Below, piece by piece: positions 30,505 to 34,838 of a stretch of DNA of 34,838 nucleotides (its first letter is position 1; each line of letters starts with the position of its first letter). Made by a program: the position numbers and the translations under genes. Origin of the DNA: an uncultured Chloroflexota bacterium (lineage in GTDB: Bacteria > Chloroflexota > Dehalococcoidia > CAUJGQ01); contig CALFMN010000030.1 of the NCBI GenBank assembly GCA_937879875.1, forward strand, positions 1-34,838, read 5' to 3'. The notes below the pieces were generated by a model. The model was not told the origin of the DNA. It did no database searches and saw only the letters and a program-made list of their open reading frames with translations.

Positions 30505-31617
30505 TCAGCCCCAGACTTTCCGGGCCGTGTCCGCGACCAGCTCCAGCTTGCGCTGCTGCTCTTCGGGCGTGATCAGGTTGCCCTCCGCGACCGAGGCGAA
30601 GCCGCACTGCGGGCTGAGTGCCAGGTTGTCCAGCGGCACGTACTGCGCCGCCTCATCGATGCGCCGGCGCAGCGCGTCCGGCGCATCGAGCGCGCCGCTC
30701 TTGGTGGTGATCAGTCCGAGCACGACGACTTTGCCCCGCGGCACGAAGCGCAGCGGCTCGAAGCCACCCGAGCGCTCGCTGTCGTACTCCAGCAGAAAGC
30801 GGTCCGCAGCCACGCCGCCGAACACCTGCTGCGCGATGCGGTCATAGCTGCCCGACGTGTGCCAGGCGCTGCGGCTGTTGCCGCGGCAAATGTGCAGGCC
30901 GATCGTCACGCCGCCGCGGTCTAGCCCTTCGAGTGCGGCGTTGTCGGCGGCGATGTCCTCGGCCAGCGCGGCTTCCGGATCGATGCCCAGCTCGCGCCAC
31001 TGCGCCTGCCGCGTCTCGTCGATGTAGTCCGGGTAGTGCGGATTGTCGAGCTGGATGTAGGGCACGCCATCGTCGATCAGCGCGGCGATCTCGGCGCGCA
31101 CGATCGCGACGATGTCCTGCAACAGCTCGGCACGGCTCGCGTACGCGCGATCCGTGATGCCGGGCTTGTAGCCGCGCGCCGCGATATACGACGGCGCGGG
31201 CATGGTGATCTTGAACGGACCGGGCGCATGCGCCTTGAGAAAGCCCGACTCGTGCGCGGTGAGGCGCCGTCGCTGCCGCAGCCGCTCGCCGACCACGCGG
31301 CCGGGCACGGCGGGCTGCGCGACGGCGGCCTGCCGCCCGCCGCTCCAGGCCAGCGCGACAGGGGCGCTGCCGTCCACGTAGCCATCCACAGCGGCGGCAA
31401 AGTCGCTTGCCCAGGCGCGCCGGCGGAACTCGCCGTCGGAGTACACGTCGAGCCCGGCGGCGCGCTGCAGTTCCAGGGCATCGAGAATTGCGCGGTCTTC
31501 GATCTCCCGCACCTGTTCGGCGGGCAGGCGGCCCTGCGCGAGCGCCTGCTGCGCTTCCAACACCTCCGGCGACCGCAGCAGGCTGCCGACGTGGTCGGCC
31601 CGATAGGCAGATGCCAT
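30505..31617 (-). CDS. MetE C-terminal-like zinc methyltransferase (370 aa)
   Basis: 370 aa. It starts MASAYRADHVGSLLRSPEVL. H242-I-C244 (LHICRGN) and C338 (SPQCGF), with the Glu-rich EYDSER between them, match the zinc site of cobalamin-independent methionine synthase. The TIM barrel is a single copy (COG0620-like). It resembles epoxyalkane:coenzyme-M-type or other thiol methyltransferases rather than full MetE, and the methyl donor and acceptor are unknown. It starts 5 bases after the upstream MetE-like gene's stop, so the two are one operon. Its stop lies 10 bases past repeat copy C. The GAGGGG 9 bases before ATG 31617 is its ribosome binding site. Confidence 0.7.
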   Translation of the reverse strand: MASAYRADHVGSLLRSPEVLEAQQALAQGRLPAEQVREIEDRAILDALELQRAAGLDVYSDGEFRRRAWASDFAAAVDGYVDGSAPVALAWSGGRQAAVAQPAVPGRVVGERLRQRRRLTAHESGFLKAHAPGPFKITMPAPSYIAARGYKPGITDRAYASRAELLQDIVAIVRAEIAALIDDGVPYIQLDNPHYPDYIDETRQAQWRELGIDPEAALAEDIAADNAALEGLDRGGVTIGLHICRGNSRSAWHTSGSYDRIAQQVFGGVAADRFLLEYDSERSGGFEPLRFVPRGKVVVLGLITTKSGALDAPDALRRRIDEAAQYVPLDNLALSPQCGFASVAEGNLITPEEQQRKLELVADTARKVWG

Positions 31618-31622
31618 AGCGT

Positions 31623-32783
31623 TTATCCCCTCGCCGCGGCCGCCGGCTGCCAGAGCTGCTGCGTCGCCAGCCGCGCACCCTCGGCCAGCGCCGTGAACTT
31701 GGCCCAGCAGATCTCCGGATGGCCCACGCGCGGGCCGAGGCCGCAGTCCGTGCCGGCGATCACGTTCTCGCGCCCCACGAGCCGGGCGTAGCGGCCCAAC
31801 CGCTGCGCGATCAGCTCCGGATGCTCGATGAAGTCCGTCGCGTGCCCGACGACGCCTGGGATCAGGATCTTGCCGGCGGGCAGCTTCACGTCCTCCCACA
31901 CCTGCCACTCGTGCTCGTGGCACGGATTCGAGGCCTCGATCGAGTACGCCTCGGCGCGCACGCTCAGCACCAGGTCCACGATCTCTTTGAGCGGGATGTC
32001 GTACTTATGCGGACCGTGATAGCTGCCCCAGCACATGTGGAAGCGCACGCGCTCGGGCGGAAGATCGCGCAGCGCGTGGTTGAGCGCCTCGATGCGCAGC
32101 GCGGCGAAGCGCCGGTACTCCGGCACGCTCATGCCGGCGTTGATCTGCCAGCCGTCCGGCAGGTCGGGGTCGTCGATCTGGAGGATAAAGCCGGCCTGCA
32201 CGATCGCCGCGTACTCCGCGTGCATCGCCTCGGCGATCGCTTCGAGATAGGCAGCGTCGCTCGGGTAGTACTCGTTGCGTAGCCAGTGCTCAATCGTGCC
32301 CGGCGCCACGGCCGGCAGGAACGCTTCCGTCACCGAGGCGCCGGCCAGTGCGGCTTTGAAGCGGTCGATGTCCGCCTGGATCGCGGCCTGGCCCGTGTAA
32401 CGCAGCGGGCCGTTGCAGACGGCCTCGCGCCCGGCCATGTTGCCGCGCCCGGCGAAATATTCGGGAAAGTCGGCGAGGTCGCGGCCGTAGATCATCGCCA
32501 GCGGCGCACCCTCCTGCCGCGGCCGCGCCTCCCAGCCCGCAAGCCGCTCACGCACGTAGGTCGTGAAATTGCGCTTCGACTCCTCGCCGTCGTTGACGAT
32601 ATCGATGCTGGACTCGACCTGGCGCCGCACAACGGCCGCCACGGCGCTGCGCACCTCGTGCTCAAACGCCGCCGCATCGTATGGGCGCTCCTCGTCCCGC
32701 GCCGCCAGCAGCGGCTGCAGGGCGGGCGGCCGCGGCAGGCTGCCCGCATGAGTCGTGAGAATCCGTTCGCTGCTGCGTTGCAT
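31623..32783 (-). CDS. MetE C-terminal-like zinc methyltransferase (386 aa)
   Basis: 386 aa with N-terminus ILTTHAGSLPRPPAL, the MetE-family substrate-loop signature. H249-M-C251 (FHMCWGSYHGPH) and C347 (GTDCGLGPRVGHPE) form the zinc site, and EASNPCHEHEWQVWE supplies Glu and more metal-like residues. GLGPRVGHPEICWAKFTALAEGA resembles the vitamin-B12-independent methionine synthase C-terminus. It lacks the N-terminal barrel. A perfect AGGAGG lies 6 bases before the ATG. First gene of the two-gene MetE-like operon. Function unknown: a methyl or thiol transfer to a small acceptor is the best guess. Confidence 0.7.
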   Translation of the reverse strand: MQRSSERILTTHAGSLPRPPALQPLLAARDEERPYDAAAFEHEVRSAVAAVVRRQVESSIDIVNDGEESKRNFTTYVRERLAGWEARPRQEGAPLAMIYGRDLADFPEYFAGRGNMAGREAVCNGPLRYTGQAAIQADIDRFKAALAGASVTEAFLPAVAPGTIEHWLRNEYYPSDAAYLEAIAEAMHAEYAAIVQAGFILQIDDPDLPDGWQINAGMSVPEYRRFAALRIEALNHALRDLPPERVRFHMCWGSYHGPHKYDIPLKEIVDLVLSVRAEAYSIEASNPCHEHEWQVWEDVKLPAGKILIPGVVGHATDFIEHPELIAQRLGRYARLVGRENVIAGTDCGLGPRVGHPEICWAKFTALAEGARLATQQLWQPAAAARG

Positions 32784-32945
32784 CGTGCGCCTCCTATTGC
32801 GGATGCTTGCGGGCGAGATGCCGGCACCGCCGGCCGCGCGCCAGTATACCCGACCGGCCCGAACGCGGCGGCCAGAGCAACAAAATCCACAGACTCACGC
32901 GAGAGCGGCGGCGCAGGACGCGCGGCGCAGTATCAGGGGAGGTGC
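32784..32945. other. Intergenic gap between MetE-like operon and ABC-2 genes
   Basis: 162 bases between the MetE-like start and the ABC-2 permease stop, all genes on the minus strand. It holds the MetE-like leader with its AGGAGG. I see no terminator hairpin with a T tract and no copy of the dispersed repeats. Confidence 0.35.
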
Positions 32946-33725
32946 CTACTTCAGCTCTGTGCGCCGCACACGCCGCGCCGTCCACCACAGCGCGGCGAGC
33001 ACCACCAGCAGCAGGAAGATGAAGGCCGCGGCCGGCGCCGGATACGGATCGCCGTTGAGAAACTCGTCGCGACGCAGAATACCGGCGTAGACGCCGAAGG
33101 TGTAGAAGCGCACGCTCAGATGCGCCGCCGAGGTCGAAAGCGAGGCGATCGCTCCTTCCCAGGCGAGCACGTAGATCGCGCCGATCAGCAAGGCGCGGCG
33201 CAGCAACAGACCGAGCAGCAAAAACACCGCGCAGTAGCCCGCGCTGCCGATCGCGCCGCCCAGCAGCAGCGCCGGCAGTTGCCCCGCGGGCGTAGCTTTC
33301 AGGCTGAGCAGTACGAAGCTGACGATCAGCGGCACCCACGTCGCGGCGAGCGTGATCACGAAGGCCGCGCCGAACTTGGCGATCACAATCGAGGCGGAGG
33401 AGAGCGGCCGCAAGGTGAGATAGATCAGCGTGCGGTCCTCGACCTCCGCGCCCAGCGCCTCGGTGCTGAACAGCAGCGCGACGAACGGCAGCAACGCCGG
33501 CAGGCCGAGGTCGTGGAACAGCTCGACCAGATGGAGTTGATGCGTCGCGATATCGCTTTGCGTGGCGAGCAGCACCGCGAGCAAGAGAAAGATCGCGTCC
33601 AGCACTACGACGACGATCCAGCGCTTCCCCGTAAGCAGGGCGCGCAGACTCGCCTGAAAGATCACCAGCGTCGGCATACCGCCGCGTGCCGCGCTTCGCG
33701 CTGTCATCTGCCCGCCAGCCGCCAT
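32946..33725 (-). CDS. ABC-2 type permease
   Basis: 259 aa with six likely transmembrane helices: RWIVVVVLDAIFLLLAVLLA, LPALLPFVALLFSTEALG, FVITLAATWVPLIVSFVLL, AGYCAVFLLLGLLLR, ALLIGAIYVLAWEGAIA and AAAFIFLLLVVLAALWWTA. EVEDRTLIYLTLRPLSSASIVIAKF is the cytosolic coupling segment typical of ABC-2 export proteins. It starts 9 bases after the ATPase stop and so forms a complex with it. It is probably an exporter of lipids, antibiotics or a surface polymer; substrate unknown. Confidence 0.85.
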   Translation of the reverse strand: MAAGGQMTARSAARGGMPTLVIFQASLRALLTGKRWIVVVVLDAIFLLLAVLLATQSDIATHQLHLVELFHDLGLPALLPFVALLFSTEALGAEVEDRTLIYLTLRPLSSASIVIAKFGAAFVITLAATWVPLIVSFVLLSLKATPAGQLPALLLGGAIGSAGYCAVFLLLGLLLRRALLIGAIYVLAWEGAIASLSTSAAHLSVRFYTFGVYAGILRRDEFLNGDPYPAPAAAFIFLLLVVLAALWWTARRVRRTELK

Positions 33726-33734
33726 CGCACTCGC

Positions 33735-34706
33735 TCACTCCACCAGATAGCGGAAGACACTCTCCAGACTCTCGTCCAGACTCTCGATGCCGGTCAGCCG
33801 GGCGCCGGCGTCGCGCGCCAGCCGCGGCACGGCCACGGCGAAGGCGCGGGCGTCGTTCGTCTCGACCTCAATGCCGCCGCCGTCCAGTCGCAACTCCACG
33901 ATGCCGGGCAACTGCACCAGCGCCGCCGCCACAAGGCGCGGCCGTTCGCAGAGCACGCGCACACGGCGCGGACGGTCGTTCATCAGGTCGCGGATCTGGC
34001 GGAAATCGCCTTCTGCCGCCAGCTTGCCGTCCACCAGCACCAGCACGTTGCTGCCCATGCGCTCGACCTCGCTGAGCACATGCGAGGAGATCAGCACGGT
34101 GGCGCCCGCGGCGGCCATCTCGTCGAAGACGCCCATCAGCTCGACGCGCTGGCGCGGGTCGGCGCCGCTCAGCGGCTCATCCAGCACCAGCACCTCCGGC
34201 TCGTGCACCAGCGCCTGAGCGATCTTCACGCGCTGGCGCATGCCCTTGCTGAAACCGCCGAGACCGCGGTCGGCCACGTCGAGCAACGCCACGAGATTCA
34301 AGGCGCGCTCGGCGGCCGCCGCCGGGTCTGGCAGCCGGTAGAGCCGCGCGGAGAATTCGAGGAAGCCGCGCGCCGTCATGTGCGGATAGAGGCTCTCCTG
34401 CTCAGGCACGAGGCCGATGCGCCGGTAGAGCGCGGGGTTGTCCACCACCGCCTCGCCCAGCACGCGCACGTCGCCGCGGCTGGGGCGTAGCTGGCCGGTC
34501 AGCAGCCTGAGCGTGGTGGACTTGCCGGCGCCGTTCGGCCCGAGCATCGCCGTCACGCCCGGGCCGATGGCGAAGCTCACGTCGGAGAGCGCGACCTTAT
34601 CGCCGTACCACTTGCTCACGCCGCGCATCACGATCGTCGCGCCATCGGGAACGGCGGGCGCTGCGGCGAAGTCAACGGCAGCGGTCGGCAGCGGCGTTTG
34701 TGTCAT
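33735..34706 (-). CDS. ABC transporter ATPase (ABC-2 partner)
   Basis: 323 aa. Walker A GPNGAGKS (56-63, K62), Q-loop VPEQESLYPHMT, signature FSKGMRQR, Walker B VLVLDEPLSGAD and switch ISSHVLSEVERMG are all intact. The C-terminal ~90 residues (LCERPRLVAAALVQL to SVFRYLVE) are the accessory domain typical of ABC-2 export ATPases. ATG 34706 follows GAGGGAGG; an upstream in-frame ATG at 34724 lacks it. It hydrolyses ATP to drive the 259-aa permease. Confidence 0.9.
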   Translation of the reverse strand: MTQTPLPTAAVDFAAAPAVPDGATIVMRGVSKWYGDKVALSDVSFAIGPGVTAMLGPNGAGKSTTLRLLTGQLRPSRGDVRVLGEAVVDNPALYRRIGLVPEQESLYPHMTARGFLEFSARLYRLPDPAAAAERALNLVALLDVADRGLGGFSKGMRQRVKIAQALVHEPEVLVLDEPLSGADPRQRVELMGVFDEMAAAGATVLISSHVLSEVERMGSNVLVLVDGKLAAEGDFRQIRDLMNDRPRRVRVLCERPRLVAAALVQLPGIVELRLDGGGIEVETNDARAFAVAVPRLARDAGARLTGIESLDESLESVFRYLVE

Positions 34707-34772
34707 CGCCTCCCTCGTTCGCATTCAGTGTCTCCGAAACGTGGGCGGCAAGGATAGCGGAGCGAGCGGCGT

Positions 34773-34838
34773 GGCCCTCATAACCCCCCGTCCTCCTGCT
34801 CTCCCATACACAGTTGCTTGGGAGATCCGCCGCCTGCG
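34773..34838. repeat. Truncated copy (E) of the GGTTAACC-centred inverted repeat
   Basis: GGCCCTCATAACCCCCCGTC then CTCCTGCTCTCCCA matches the left arm of copies B and C. The window ends before the centre can be seen. It lies upstream of the ABC-2 ATPase, 67 bases before its ATG. Confidence 0.55.

Noticed and set aside
32286..34490. A 734-aa plus-strand frame
   Set aside because: It runs antisense to the MetE-like and ABC-2 genes and is rich in Arg, His, Gln and Ala with no domain. It is a GC-driven shadow, not a gene.

Overview
The window is a GC-rich bacterial chromosome segment. It carries a tRNA-Phe gene, a SAM-I riboswitch with an intrinsic terminator, and many genes that start at GTG or TTG. 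The threonine synthase subfamily, the NIL and ThiS/MoaD-like partners, the LLM oxidoreductase, the RimI insertion and the several MetE-like proteins suggest a Chloroflexota member (Thermomicrobia- or Dehalococcoidia-like). That placement is inferred from gene content only; no 16S or marker gene is present.

Layout. (1) 83-4069 is one very large protein. It has an excisionase/MerR-type helix-turn-helix, then a possible nuclease-like segment, then a region that looks like an NTPase core without a P-loop, then a long helical C-terminus. It is the best candidate here for an undescribed system, perhaps defence-related. (2) 4264-9661 is carbohydrate and redox metabolism: an MGH1/GH63-like hydrolase, a translationally coupled GT2 plus GH39 pair, an LLM oxidoreductase and an alpha/beta hydrolase. 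(3) 9792-11578 holds a flavin disulfide oxidoreductase and a 77-aa orphan. (4) 12000-16077 is a SAM-riboswitch operon: threonine synthase, NIL-domain protein, Gly-Gly-ended sulfur carrier, MaoC-like protein and a Cys/Met-metabolism PLP enzyme. It reads as a carrier-protein route to homocysteine/methionine. (5) 16169-18079 holds a BioD-like/DRTGG protein, tRNA-Phe with promoter and terminator, and three tiny overlapping genes. (6) 18154-21948 is a heterodimeric ABC exporter with one degenerate ATP site. (7) 22159-30326 is mixed housekeeping and accessory genes: RimI, a methyltransferase, an ATP-grasp enzyme, a MetE-like protein, a NifU-domain protein, a DHA2 efflux pump, a quinone oxidoreductase and a VOC protein. 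(8) 30505-34706 holds two tandem MetE-like proteins and an ABC-2 type ATPase/permease pair.

Two dispersed repeat families fill many gaps between genes. One is a ~160-190 bp inverted repeat centred on GGTTAACC, with three full copies, one half copy and one cut by the window end. It contributes the C-terminal codons of two convergent genes and the ribosome binding site of another gene. The other is made of short heptanucleotide arrays in inverted pairs. Many long reading frames opposite real genes are GC-driven shadows and are not listed.
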